From Membranipora membranacea (taxonomy: Eukaryota; Bryozoa; Gymnolaemata; Cheilostomatida; Membraniporidae): a stretch of 64,000 nucleotides of DNA. The translations under genes and the position numbers were made by a program. The stretch spans positions 16,695,501-16,759,500 of the forward strand of contig OU612070.1 in assembly GCA_914767715.1 (NCBI GenBank), in the 5' to 3' direction. Within the stretch, counting starts at the first letter, position 1, and every line of letters starts with the position of its first letter. The notes under the pieces were generated by a model. That model saw nothing but the letters and a program-made list of their open reading frames with translations. It did no database searches and was not told where the DNA came from. Below, piece after piece: positions 12,792 through 25,533 of the stretch.

Positions 12792-15700
12792 ATGATGGCA
12801 GAAGCAGAATCAAAAGAAGAAGGATTTCTAGAGTGTGGATTATGTTTTGAAAATGATCCACTCAAGCGATTACCCTGCAATCCTGGTCACATATATTGTG
12901 TAACTTGTCTGACCAAAGACTCCGAAGTGACTCAGATTATCAAATGTCCGCTGTGCAGGTAAATTATTGTGATAACATTGCATAGCTGCCCGCACATAAT
13001 CAATAGTCGCCACTTGTCAAAACTGATAATCATGAGTTTAGGACACAAATTGGAGATGGTATGACCAAGTAATAAAAAGGCATAATAACAAAGTTTTATC
13101 TAGTAAATGTGAATGCGAAACTCGGCCAAAGATTTAGAGGAATTATCACCTCTCTCCGCTTTCACTCCTTGAATCAATTAATTATAGCACCGGTCTACTT
13201 CGGCACACAAGAGTTGCAGATCCTGATTTCATATCTTTGACCTGCAACAAAGTCACAAGTAAAACTATTATCTTATTCTTAGGTTTGTCTTCAGAAGACC
13301 CAATATTATACAACTATAATATTTCTGCACACAAGCAATGTTTGCCACATGCTGACTCTTGAAAGGTCTTAGCGTCATGAGTAGGATATGCTTCAATTTG
13401 ATAGAGCATCAGCAGTCGCCAGGGCACAAGCTCTCTTGCTGTCACATCTCTATGAAGTGCTCTGAACGTTGGGCGTTGTTGAAGCCACTGATGTTCTGTA
13501 AGAGATGGCAACTGGGAATGTGGTAGAAGAAAGATTTATTCAAGCAACAACTCATTTAAACACCTTATGGTACACGATGACTATTAATAGCACAACTTCA
13601 ACCAGTTATGTTCTCAAAAGTGACTAGCACAATTATGCTTTCTTTTTAGAACTGTGTTTGATGAAGGTATAGATGACATCCCATCAGCAGGTGCTCCACT
13701 AGACAAGTTTCTGTGCTGTGATGTTTGTATGAGAAAAGATGACAAGAGAAGACTGGCTCAGATTTACTGTGTGGTCTGCCAGAAAAAGTTTTGTACTCCT
13801 CATGAAAAGGTACAGATTATTTTCAAGATTTGAATGTATGCTAGACTGTCAAAGCAATCATACACTCATAAACAAGCATAAATGAAATACCTCTGCTGGT
13901 GGCCATTTGTTGTATTCATTGAACTTTGTTGACACCCTAAAAGTCATACCTATGAATTCTCACCCATAGTTTGGTAGGCGTACGCTCATTAGCCCGGGTA
14001 CAATGTAATAATCTTCTTAGTATCATGCATTCTTGCTTATTGGTTGTACATATTCTTTAACAATTGTTGGGAAGCGTAAGCCGCACTACCATGATGCCGT
14101 TTTCAAATAGTTTATTTTCCTTCTATCAAAGAGTCATAACGATGCACTGGATGACCACATGCGTATCAGAATGGATGAGTATAAGAAAGATTGGAGAAAA
14201 ATGGAGACAAGATACTGTGAGAAACACTCAAAGAAACCCTGCTCCATAACTTGTGTGAAATGCCCCAGATTATTTTGTGGGGATTGTTTCGACCAATTGG
14301 AAACCTGCTCTGATGGTTAGTGGGTAGAATCATTTATCTCAGATACGGAACAAACTTCCTTCTTGTCTTGAAATAAACCCAAGTCATATAATCAAAAATA
14401 TCGGAGCAGTGTAATTTTCTAAATTAATATTTGATATACCGATATATATTGTAATAAATGACAGTAAACTTCTTACACCTCCCCATATTTGGTACTATTT
14501 GAAAGCTGTCAGTTTAAGTCTTTGTCTCTGAGCCTGGAATGAAGTACCCTCTCCATGTATATTTTGATAAATATCTTATATAGGTGACAGGCACGAGCTG
14601 AGGTCAATATCAGACGTGGTTGCAAAGCTAATCGAGATGGTTAATGAGAAGAAGGTATGGATCTTCGATAAGGAGGAGCACCTGTTAGGAATGTCCAAAC
14701 AGCTGACAGCTGTCATATCAGACTGGGATACAGAAACTCAAGAGTTGATTGACAAGCTACATAACGCCAGAGATAAACAAGTATGTAGAATTCTATGACA
14801 AACATTTCCGGGTGCAGGAGGACAGCTCCTAGTTATACGTTGTTACTAGTCAGACCGATCATATAGCAGTTATTATGGATTTGATTCTTAGGGAACATAG
14901 TAGCAATAGGATAGGAGCATAGGAGCATAATGTTCTTACTTCGACTAGGTTATTATAAAGAAAACTTGGTAACTGTGATTGAGCTCACAAGCTAGAACAC
15001 AGAATAAAACAATTAAAATGTGGAAAGGGAGTCTTATAGTAATTAATTAATAAAATTAATGCGTTGATACAGATCTAATATAGAATCAACAAAGGATGAT
15101 CACATCAGGTACAGGTACAAGCGATTCAGAGCCTTTCACATTGACTTTTAGGTTGCAGGTCTTATGCAGCAATATGTTGAGCTTGAGGAAAATCTGATAG
15201 AACTCCGAAATCAATCCAGAATTGAGGTGACAAGTTTCCTGGATGATGAGATCGGATGTCTCCTGGATAAGCTCAGCAGACAAGTAGCTAGGATAGATAC
15301 CAGACTTTTCACCTATCATGAGGTAGCTACTAGGTAGAATATCTATTCGGATCGGTTATCATCTTGTTTCATATTTCCATTGTTACCCTGATAAATATCA
15401 CTGAGACATTCACCTGTAGCTCAATTTGTTTTGGCATAGAAAATAATGTTTCAGTTTCATACGCCCATGATTATAGCTTTAATGGCTCGATTGATCATGA
15501 TTCAAAATGAGCTGAATTTGCAAGTTGCCTGTTTAAGTCTGTCTTGTCAGGCTGTGGAGTTGCACTTTCCTATGATATAACCCCCTACAGTATTTGAAAC
15601 GTATAAATATCTTTTCATGTTTTTTTTTCCTGTGTATGTAATTGTCTTCACTTGAGTAGGAGGTGGCTCAGTTGGTTAGAGTGCCGGTCCTTCAGCATGC

Positions 15701-17707
15701 AAGTGGCGAAGGTCGTGGTTTGAATCCCACTATGGTCCATTGACTACTGGGGTTTTGTTGGGCCCCTGGTGTGCTCCGACCTGGCTGCAGACTTGGCGCA
15801 GACATTGCAGCCTCGCCATCAAGGCAACTAATAATGCAATGTCTGAATCGTCTCCGTTCTGACCCCTCACTGATGTAAGCTCAATTCTCAGCCTTTCTTA
15901 TATTCTACCAGGTAGATGTGGCAGATGGATATAAAGAGATAGAGAAACTTATAAATGAACTGATGAATATGAAGATCCCTCAATATAAACCTTCATCTAA
16001 TCATGTCCAGCTCTCTGATAACGGTATCTCCTGATTTATTTATCAAAATCTCTATACTTTTCTATTCTTTATTACTGGAACATCGTAAATGTGCTGCTTT
16101 GTATCACAATAACAGTTTCATATTTTGATATTAAAACTTCTTTATCACTCAGTAACATCTTTCTTATCTCGTTCATTATTATCCTACTGTTCTGTAAATA
16201 TAGAACATTTCGTATTGGATAACTATTTACCGGATATTGTCCATTTTTCTTTACCTACCTCTCCCTTGCCACATGAATCACTGTAAGTTTTCAATTACTG
16301 TTGTCAATCCATCGCTGCTGACTCTGTGGAACGAAGCTATGTATGATTAAGCTGTTTTATTTTCAGATTGTGGTGATGTTCAGCTTGCTGTCAAGATAAC
16401 ACAATCATCTCGAATCCTGGTGGATCTGCCCTTCTTAGCTTATGACAATCCTCCAACTTCTATGAAAATACTCAGTACTGTCCAACTCCCCTTCCGTGTC
16501 CACTCTGTTACTAAATACCAGAATTTAATTTTTGCTGGTCTGCAAAATAGCAAACTCCTGAGGGTCACTGAACCTGTTAATACCAGCTCACCGTCTGAGT
16601 TTGTGAAAAATGTTGGGGGTTTTGTATGCAGTGCCCATGTGTATAATAATGAGCTGTATGTATTATCACATAGCGCCAGTAAGGTTTATGTGTATGACTT
16701 ACAGGGTAAACTAAAGAGGTCCTGGTCCCATAACAGTAACAGTAGTAACATTAATAAGCTCAGAGTAGTAATCGAGAAGGTTGTTGTCCCAGATGGAGCT
16801 TCTCAATCTCTAACCGTTTATACACTTCAAGGTCAGCTTATAAAACAGATCATATGTCCTGGTATGTCAACTAACTATAAAGCATTAGCTGTATGCGGAG
16901 ATGACTCTGTTATCTTAACTGACCATGGTACAAACAGTGTACTCAGAGTGAACCTAGACAGTGGGAAGGTGATGTGGACATCAAAACATGTAAACCAACC
17001 ACAAGGAGTCGTCTGCTACAAGGACAGATATGTACTCGTGTCAAACTATAACGCAGAAACTAAGATATGGATACTGGATGTGGATACAGGTATATTCATA
17101 ATATTTGCATGATTTATATACACTTTATTTATGGGTAAATAACAGAGCTATTATTTATTGCGACATCTTTTGTGCTCAATTATATTTGTGAGAGAAACCA
17201 GTTCTATCTTGGCCCAACTTTTCCTGTCCTATACTCAACCAAGGGTCTCTAACTCTTTGACTCAACATTCAGTCAATGATCATGCGAATTAGGATTTCTT
17301 CAGCTAAGGTTGTTTTGATATAAAGATTATGATATTGTATCATCGGTTATTATATAAATATATGTTAAATTTTGTTTTGCTGATCAAGTTGTAGATTTGT
17401 ATAACATGTATCACCGTACATAAATAATTTAGAAGGTATAATGTTATAGTCTACTTGTTGAGTATGTCAGTGTCTTAATCCTGGCTTATCTTGTGAAACA
17501 GAAAAATATTCCTAAAATAGACACTGATTTCTCCTTTATTTTGATTTCTTAATGAATTTTTATTTTACAGGTGAGAAAGTAGGTGAGCTCTGCGGCCAGA
17601 CAGATAGGGGCTGTCATCACTTTGACCTGGATATTGATGGTGACACTCTTATTATTGCTAAATACAATCTAAACTCAATACAGTGCTATGAGCTGATCAC
17701 AGAATAG
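12792..17707 (+). CDS. TRIM-like RING / B-box / coiled-coil / beta-propeller protein
   Basis: Eight exons join in phase to 616 codons plus TAG: 12792-12958, 13650-13809, 14132-14315, 14584-14780, 15152-15322, 15912-16023, 16367-17089 and 17571-17707. Residues 15-55 form a C3HC4 RING (CGLC, then CNPGHIYCVTC, then CPLC). Residues 74-170 hold two zinc-binding B-box-like modules (CDVC...CVVC...C..H and CEKH...CVKC...CGDC). Residues 175-325 are a charged helical coiled-coil region. Residues 331-616 are strand-rich repeats of NHL/beta-propeller type (for example FAGLQNSKLLRV, VYVYDLQGKL, LRVNLDSGKVMW). The order is that of class VII TRIM proteins (TRIM2/3/32/71), so a role as a RING-type ubiquitin ligase with the propeller as substrate or RNA binder is inferred. 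The next ATG follows the first immediately; either could start. One intron holds a SINE (15657). I see no defect. Confidence 0.88.
15657..15890 (+). mobile_element. tRNA-derived SINE, family 1, intronic
   Basis: It starts GTAGGAGGTGGCTCAGTTGG, with an A box, then a B-box-like GGTTTGAATCCC. The family body follows (GACTACTGGGG, GTGCTCCGACCTG, TTGGCGCAGACATTGCAGCCTCGCC in variant form). It lies in the intron between exons 5 and 6 of the RING gene, in the same orientation. Confidence 0.8.
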
Positions 17708-19849
17708 GTAACTAGTGATCCACTCTGTTCTTGGTTCTCTCCATCAGCTCTGGTTGTAATCCTTTTTTTCTTTTTATTTTAATTCTTTGTTTTTGAAACT
17801 AAGGTCTAGCAGTACAAGTTTGAAGGTGTCATTTCTTTTACTGTGTTATCACCCACATTTTTCTCCCTGTTCATCCTCGTTTCTGAATGATGGTTTCCCT
17901 TTTCTTTATAAATAGATACATTTTTATAACACCATCTAGATTTTTAGCCTATCGCAAGTATGGGATGAAAGAGGCAGTGCGAAGTATGTTTTATAGTGAA
18001 AGGAGTTTTTTAAATTTTGCACACAAGCACATAACCACTTGTTTTAGCTTTGTCCAAGAGTTAAAAACACAGAGAATCTCTGTTTACTATTTCATATTCT
18101 TCATTTTTGGTAGGATAGGTTTTAACAATAGTTATATCAATGGACTATATACATGTTACATTTGTTACTTATGTATATTGGTAATGGATTTATAATTGAG
18201 CGCCTTGATTAGCGTTTCAATTGTAATAATTTATAATGCGTAAAAACATCATAATATATGTATAAGGTTTTAGGTAACAGCGCACAACTTCTCAGTTATT
18301 TAAAGTCAAAAATGCTCAGTTGCAGTTATCTCCTCCTTACTTTTCCAAAAGCTATCTCCTTCCTACAGTTTTTAATTCAGAATAACCACATTTGGTCACC
18401 TGGATCGTTAGTCAATCAGCTAACTATTCATTTATCTTTTTCTGCAAAAAACTCCAAATCTGACAAAAAATCTCCAAGTTCGTGTTTTTCTGTTTGGGCA
18501 GAACTACACTTCGACATGGTAACTCACAGAGATCTGGTTTTTTTTGGAGCATCAGTTCATCACATTATCTAAATGAGCTTTTGAGGGCATGTTTGAAATA
18601 TTTATTTCCTTATTATTCACAGAGTGTAATGGATTTGTTTATTTCTAACGGGTACGGTTTACACAAGGAGTTACTCCTAGGTTTACACAAATAGCATGTT
18701 ACTAAGTGAAAAAATTTTTTCAGGGATTTCATCAGGATAATTATAGCATTCCTTTTCCTTACAATTTCAGCAGATCATACTAGCAATCTCACAACGCAGG
18801 TAACTGTTGGCCCCTCTCCCCAGACTTCATCTTGGCTGTGACATGATGAAAACATAGTTGGTTTAAGGTTGGTTAAATTTGAGATCCTCATAGTTGAGGT
18901 CAGGTTTTTTCAGCCTTGATAGCTGATAGTAGATAGTGCAATTACAACCAAACTCCTATCTTTAGTTTATCATTTATTAAAAAGGATATTTTACTATCAG
19001 GGTTCATTAGGACCCTATGATCCTTTGCTGCTACAATTATTGTTAAAAAAGTTCATCAGGGTGCCTTGGTCACTGGGCGCAGGCCCCAGAGAAACTTAAG
19101 AAAAAGGTTTGTATAAATTTGTGATGACGACCACGTCGATGCCGACGACGATGCCGATGCCGACGACGACAATGAATGCTATGCAATTAATTTTCATGTT
19201 TTTTTTTGTACCTCAGATCTTATTTGTGCATTTAATAATTAGTATCTTGATGGACAAATTAAAGTTATCCCAAACAAACAATTACGCCAAGCAGTCGTCA
19301 CACCGTGCTATGTCCTGCTTTGATCAGATTGAACTATGCACAAACATTAGCTCCAATTATGTTCCTGATTTTTTATATCATCAACATAAATAAATGTGTG
19401 GCAACCAACCATGGGCCTTGGCAGCCTTTCCGGATTACATCCTATTGATCTGAATGGCCAGACAGGTTCTCCGATCCCTTCTAAAGGACAAAGGTGATAG
19501 ACTAACTCACAAGCAGTGGCAGAATATTGATGTACAGGGTAATTGCCACTTTCAACCCTTGACCCTTGACCTCATTGTTACGGAGGCCTCACAAACCAAG
19601 TATGATGTTGATTTTGAAGCCTGACATTGGTGTTTTCTCCATGCCTGGCGAGTTTGGAGATGTAAACTTATACAGAAGAAAGCACTGGATTGTCATACAG
19701 CACCTCATAAATAATTTATGGCATACATTTTTTCGGAATTTGTCCATTATTGAGGTCATAAAAAGACAAAAGAAGCAGCGCAACTGCAGGTACTGGTGTA
19801 TGTAATTTCAATATTTTCTAGCTGAAGTTGCACTGCCTCCTTCGTTTTA
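17708..19849. other. 3' flank of the RING gene and spacer
   Basis: No gene is recognised. Open frames at 17887-18195 and 18258-18572 are AT-rich and lack domains. A GAC/GAT-rich low-complexity tract lies at about 19121-19171. Confidence 0.5.
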
Positions 19850-20055
19850 CTCATAAGCTTAAGCAGGTAATCTAGGAACTTCTTTAATTTGAAGTGTTAT
19901 TGAGCACATGCAGATATAGGAGAGGTATGCACCTGAGGGTGATTGGGCTGGAAGAATCAAGCTTGAAAGACTCGAACACTCAAATCCTGCAGCACTTATC
20001 GACAGCCACTGAGTATCAAGGACGCTAACCGATCACGCCATCTCGCCATCTTTCC
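19850..20055 (-). mobile_element. tRNA-derived SINE-like element, family 3
   Basis: On the minus strand GAGATGGCGTGATCGGTTAGCG (20050 downward) resembles a tRNA A box and GTTCGAGTC (about 19979-19971) a B box. The spacing between them is longer than in a type I tRNA, like a tRNA with a long variable arm. The downstream body is not related to family 1. Only one copy is seen, so the right limit is uncertain. Confidence 0.5.
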
Positions 20056-20204
20056 ACCTCTGATTACCCAGTAAAATCGGCCTCGTGCTATAGCCCAGTG
20101 TAAAAGTAACTTTACTTTAAGATCTGTAACTCAAACTAATTCAAGCTAAGTTAGTAGAAACAAAACTAATGTAAACCCCCCCCCTCTCTTCAAAAAATAA
20201 TAAT

Positions 20205-22124
20205 AAAAGATAATAGAAGCGCAACTCAGATGAAGAGTTAATCATCCTTGTGAGCCAATACGAGGATAAATATCCAAGTGTTATCTGTAAGAAAGGTAGC
20301 CCACCACATGAGAATTACCAAAGTATCAAACATGACATGACCTATATCATCACTACCTTAATGTTGAGGTTGCTCAGTTGGTTAGAGCGGCGTTCTTCAG
20401 CGTGCAAGTGTTGAAGCTCTGGGATAGAATCCCACTGCAGTCCACTCACTACAAGGGTTGTTGGATACCAACCTGCCTTCAAACTGAGAGCAAAATTGGC
20501 GCAGAAATTGCAGCCTTGCCCTTTCTCTTGACCCCCATCTAGCCATCCATTCTGGTCGTAAGTGACGAAACCATGTGATTTTATCAAACATTTTTAACCA
20601 ACATCTTTAATCAACATCAAACTTCCAACACAACAGCCCTCTTAAAAAGATAAATTCATCAGTACATTGTTAGCTATTGTGCATGGTTTTATATGAACGA
20701 GTGATAGAACTCTCATAACCTGTGACCAATATTAGCAAGATTCTCAATATGAATGAGAGGACACTTATGAAAAACATAAGTAGTATATAAAATAAAGCCT
20801 CTTCTAAAAATAGAGAATGAGGTTAAATCTTATAATGGCGTTTTTTAAGAAGAGCTTACTTTTTGTAACAACGCTGAGTGAAAATAAAGTTTAAAACTGT
20901 AATAACTGCTACAATAGAGGCACACTTTTAGTTCTTTTCAGGCGCCTCAAATGAGGCCTCTGCTGGTTGTATGACTCCTCAAATCTTTGGACTGTCAGAG
21001 CCACACTGACTCGTCGGGGATTATCTACTGGTGTATTGACAGGTGATGCTGAGCGAGCATCAGTATCATCAGTCTGTGCCCCCCTGAGTCTTGCCCTCAG
21101 CCCGGCGGCCCCCCGTCCAGTCTCATCGTTGTCCGTCAATGTTTCATCATCTGTTGGCTTGTTAACACACAAAGGGATTTCTTCGTATGTCGGTTCTTTA
21201 GTACTGGCTGTCGAAGAAAGGCTAATCTTCATGGAGAGACTTCCACTGGTACTAACTGGTAGGGCACTTTCTTCATCACTCTTTAATGAACCAGGTGTTG
21301 CGTATGAACCAGGCTTTGAGTTGTCCGAGAAGCGATGACTATCTGCAAAGTATAAAGATAATGACAAGCTCACTGGTTTATAATTGTTTATAAGGTCCTG
21401 TTGACAAGCTACAGGGTTGGGGGTTGCTACGTTGGCTGTATGACCCGTTGGAAATTGTAACATAATTCTTTCTCTTACGTGGCGTGGCTTGTTTGATGTA
21501 ATAAATAACTACCTTTTTTTATAGAAAGATATTGAATGAAATAATGGAGTCTCAATTTGAAGAGAATTTGTTGAAAACGGTTTATTGATCTGTATAACGA
21601 AAGTGGACAATATCTCACCTTCAGTCCAATCTTCTGCCAGCTGGTTTGCGCGCCTCGCCACAATTGGAGTGATAGATTGATTTGATGTTTCATAAAATTC
21701 TGGAAGAGAATCAGAAGATGTCATAACACTTCATTATTGGAACTTTGTTGCTTGACCGGGCATTGTGAAATCACCGCAAGGCGCTTAGAAAGAGTTGCCT
21801 TTGGGTAGACAACTCCAAACTGCGATCGACTATTTACATGTGTTTGCACATGGGTGTGCGTGGAAGAATTGTCCCTAACTCCTTGATGAGAACCAAACTT
21901 GCCATCAACTATAATTTTATAAGAATTCCAGAATTCTTGCGGTGACTATTGGGTAATTCAGAATTTATCTCCCCTGCATAAAGCGGAAGCAGAATAGCAC
22001 AGGAGATAATGAGGCGATATGAGGCATGCCCAACAAAAATTGGGAGCTATCATCCAAAAATGCCTTGCAAGATCGCTTAAGATAGGATATGATTTCTAAG
22101 CTTACTGCCTTTATACAGACTCCG
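20205..22124. repeat. Duplicated block B (pairs with 430-2443)
   Basis: Same order and orientation as block A. It differs by scattered substitutions and small indels, for example loss of a 50-bp segment near 21895. It belongs to the 3' part of the complete ankyrin-family gene, so this is probably the parental position and block A the copy. Confidence 0.85.
20364..20622 (+). mobile_element. tRNA-derived SINE, family 1, in block B
   Basis: It is the orthologue within the duplication of the copy at 600. The A box is GCTCAGTTGGTTAGAGCG and the B box is damaged (GGGATAGAATCCC). It lies antisense, just beyond the stop codon of the ankyrin-family gene. Confidence 0.75.
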
Positions 22125-25100
22125 AGCCTATGGTTGACAACTACTCAAAAAAACTATATTTGGCAAAAATTCTTAAAATTCCTGAGAATTTGTCAGTTTC
22201 TTTAGAACCTACAAGGTTGTAGAACTTTTTGAGCTCTTTAAATGACAGATGGTGAGTGACCCTGCACTTGTCATTTCTGTTTTTTATTGAGAGCAATACA
22301 TCAGTGGTGGCCGATCGGTTTCATTTAAGAAATCTTATCAACTATACAATCATATGGTACACATAGACTTAATAATAAAATTCCCTGCCCCCTGATTTGC
22401 AGCTGTTGCCGAGCCTTACCGGTTTTCAGTCCGCTACTAAAACGTATTTATTTAGGTTGTACTTTAAGTAATTAGATTTTATTTTATAGATATATATAGC
22501 AGTATCAGAATTATGTTTTAATTTTATCCTCATGCACATATTTTATCCATTTTATTTCACCTTTATTTTATTGGTTTTAATGTAATAACGCTTAGAAATT
22601 TTTGCTCTGCAATTTTATTAAGCGTTTCACAAATAAACTTTATTATTATTATTATTATTAAGGGTGGCAGGGTGGCGTAGTGGTTAGGATTCGTGCTTCT
22701 CAATCTGAGAGTTGCAGGTTCGAATCCTGGTCACTACACATGCTGCTAAAGGAGGTGAGCTCTCCGGTTAAACCCTAGCTTGCCCACTCCTACCTTGTAC
22801 AGGAATGCGCTAAATAGATGTGATAAATCTTATTCCAAATACTGTAAGCATATTCTCATTTGCCTGAAAGGGCCTTGAATAGCAAAATAAAGTTGATATG
22901 AAAAAAAAGTCTATGATGGTACATTATCAAATATTTACCTCTATCCAGGACAGCATCACTGTAGTTTTGATTGTTATTACAATCTGGATTCTTAGTACGG
23001 CTATGTAGCTCTGATCTCAATCCTACAAAATGTGCGATAAAAGATCACAATGCATAACTATGATATCAACACCGACAAGTTAGGACAGACAAGCGGACAC
23101 TGGTAATTAATCTCAGATCGATCATTTCAAATATTGGCGATAAGGATGTTATATCATTGAGCGATAAGAAGACGGCACTGATATATCATATGGATGAGAG
23201 GTACTTTTCTGACCCTGAGCAGGAGTATGGCTATTCATGTATGGTTGCTTGACCGTATTCTCATCTTTGATTGGTCCACAAGTTCAGAATCTATTCTAGC
23301 TGACCCTGGTAAACCTTTGTCAACCAGCTTGCCTGTGTTTTTGAAGGTTGTTACTGGGACGTCAATCAATGCATAACGTGAAAGCTTCCAGATTTATAGT
23401 TTTATTTAGATACTGACAATAAGCTTTATACTGATAGCATATCTCCACATATAGCCAAGCTCTGTATTTTACCACTGATCCATAAATTCAAATCAATGGG
23501 AGACGGCATTAAGTTATGGCTTAGTGTATTGTATAGTTTAAACCAAACCTGATATTTCATGAAGGTGATCTGCTCTCAGCTGTTCCATTTTGTTTTCCAC
23601 ATCCATTAAATGTTTTGTTATTAAGACCATCTCATAAACCAGCTCTAAAATAAACCAAAGTTCTATCATTTTTGAAACATACAATGTTTTTTTAGCCCAC
23701 ATCTGCAAACTAAATCACCATCATTGATCATGTAAAGGTGCTGACAATTCATGCTTAATGATCGGATTCAACAAAATCTAACAAACTACTCTTCTACACA
23801 TTAAACTCCATACCTGGAAAAGCATAATTTGCTATCTTTTGACAAACAAAGGCCTGCTAAAAAATAGCCAGTCACTAGGTAGTAGCCATTGAATTCCATA
23901 CCTGGAATAGCATCATTAACTTTCTTATGTCAAACAATGGGCTCACAAAAAAGCCAGTTCCTGGTAGTATCTTAGGAAAGCACAAATTAACGACGTTGAA
24001 GGCATTTTATTACTGTTTGCAACATTGTAAGCAAGTCAATTTCCCAGGCTATATTATTCGTGCTAGTAGGAACAGCCAATCAAATCTATGGCAGATGAGT
24101 CCATGTATGTGTAATGTGTGATGTGTAATGTGTGTATGTGTAATGTGTAATGTGTAATGTGTTGCGCGTTCTAATTGTATGATGTTATGATACTATTTCC
24201 ATTACACGAGAAGAACTTAATTCAGTGCTAGTAGCATTCTAGGAACGCCCAGTCGCCGATATCAGCGGCGCTAAAGATATTTATTACCGTTTACAATTTT
24301 GCAAACAAGATTGTTTCCGAGGCTATATTATCACGCTAGTAGGAACAGCCAATCAGATTGATGTTACAGCAGTGTAGAGTGTTTTAACAGTATAAGGTTA
24401 TGTTCATATTTCCATTCCATGAGAAGCATTTAATTCAGTGCCTCCACACAATCAACAAAAATATCAAAGCATATTATAAGTGACAGTAACTTACTTGAAT
24501 CCACACCACACACTCTGTTCTTAAGAGCTTCTAGTCTCGTAGTGTCAGGACCAGTGATTCTGATTATTGGTTGGGGTGGGGGTGGAGGTTGAGCCGACTT
24601 CACAGTTAGTAAAGGCATCTCTGTCTCATCAACATGGTTTGACAATGTATCTGAAGAAGATTTAACATTTGAACTTTGAACTTGCTTAAGTAGCCATGAA
24701 AAGTTTGATATGCTCTGCCTGCTCTGCACAATGCATGAAATTTATTCGGTCAAATACTTGCTACAACCTGTTTTCTTCTTTCAAGCACGTGTAATCGATC
24801 AGTGATAGATAAGACATACTTAGCATAAAGGTATCTGAACAATACCTGAGGTAACATATATAATTGATAGGAAATCGTAACTTGAATTTTCCTGTTAGCT
24901 CATGCTATGATGTATTTCACAATGAGAAGGCCTAATACCCTTACTGTAACCAGCACTAAAAGTCAAACAAAATAAATGAGCGTCACATGTTCATTCGTAT
25001 TACATATACCTACCATCCACCTGATCTGAGCTGTTTGCAAGTGCGAGAATCCGTCTTATATCCTCTTTGTAAGCTGGAACCAAATCTATTGCTGTGTTTC

Positions 25101-25464
25101 CCGCATCGTCCTTTAGGCTCAGTAACTCTCTTTGATGTTGAGAGTCAGCTACACATTTGAGAATCGCCTTTACAGATTCTACCCTGCCTTGTGATGCTGC
25201 TACATGTAGTGCTGTGCATGTGGATCTTTTGAGTATGCTCAAACATTCCTGTGAGGAAAAGGGGGAGAGAAGTGTCAGTAATAGTTCCTGATGCCCCATG
25301 AAGGAGGCAGTAAGCAACACTGTGTCATCCTCTTCCAAAAGTGATAATCTTTCTTCTGTTGTGATGTTTTGGAACTGCTCGGCTGCGCTGACTAAATTCT
25401 GCTGGAGTAAGTTATTATATAATTGACATTCTTTTAGGATATTCCTAAGTTTTACTAAAGACAT
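20909..25464 (-). CDS. Ankyrin-repeat protein of unknown function (most complete family copy)
   Basis: Exon 1 starts at ATG 25464 (MSLVKLRNILKECQ, the same start as the copy at 31210) and runs to about 25014. It encodes a helical N-terminal region and ankyrin repeats (CTALHVAASQGRVESVKAIL, then a second GNTAIDLVPAYKEDIRRIL). A second exon, about 24721-24488 (SRQSISNFSWLLKQ...), contains a five-proline run before QPIIRITGPDT. The last two exons are 21699-21619 and 21342-20909, both phase 1, ending in TAG. The C-terminal 150 residues are Ser/Thr/Glu rich and probably disordered. The exon 1 to exon 2 junction is unsettled: the best donor (GATG|GTAGGT) is phase 1 but exon 2 reads in phase 0 or 2. 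Further exons may lie between 24487 and 21700. The ankyrin part suggests a protein-binding role; nothing more can be said. Confidence 0.65.
22125..22374. other. Unassigned intronic sequence
   Basis: AT-rich sequence between duplicated block B and the LINE 3' end. It may be a decayed upstream part of that LINE, but no protein similarity is readable. Confidence 0.35.
22375..22660 (+). mobile_element. LINE 3' end with (TTA)n tail
   Basis: The frame SLPPDLQLLPSLTGFQSAT, continuing to a TAA at about 22469, matches the usual extreme C terminus of CR1/L2/Rex-like reverse transcriptases. A T-rich 3' UTR follows, with GCTCTGCAATTTTATTAAGCG and a tail of TTA repeats at 22638-22660. The rest of the element is absent (5' truncation). 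It lies in an intron of the ankyrin-family gene, on the opposite strand. Confidence 0.7.
22662..22907 (+). mobile_element. tRNA-derived SINE, family 2, with poly-A
   Basis: GGTGGCGTAGTGGTTAGGAT (A box) and GGTTCGAATCC (B box) form a tRNA-like head with an acceptor stem that does not pair properly. A 170-bp unrelated body follows and ends in ATATGAAAAAAAAG. It starts directly after the (TTA)n tail of the LINE fragment. It is a SINE rather than a tRNA gene. Confidence 0.75.
23797..24400. repeat. Tandem duplications and TGTAATG microsatellite in an intron
   Basis: Two 85-bp units share TCCATACCTGGAA...AGCAT (23810 and 23896). Two larger units share GGCTATATTATT and GCTAGTAGGAACAGCCAATCA (about 24000-24085 and 24270-24350). 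Between them, 24104-24165 is an array of TGTAATG/TGTATG units. Confidence 0.65.
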
Positions 25465-25533
25465 TGTACAGAGCTCAACAGACAATATGTTTAGCGGTAT
25501 ACAGTTTGTACAACCATATTGACATCCTCTCAC

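Noticed and set aside
16202-16280. Possible extra exon of the RING gene between exons 6 and 7
   Set aside because: It has AG and GTAAGT boundaries and an open frame, but its 79 nt break phase with exon 7 and lead to an early stop. Skipping it gives a clean protein.
22662-22735. tRNA gene
   Set aside because: A and B boxes are present but the acceptor stem does not pair and a SINE body with poly-A follows.
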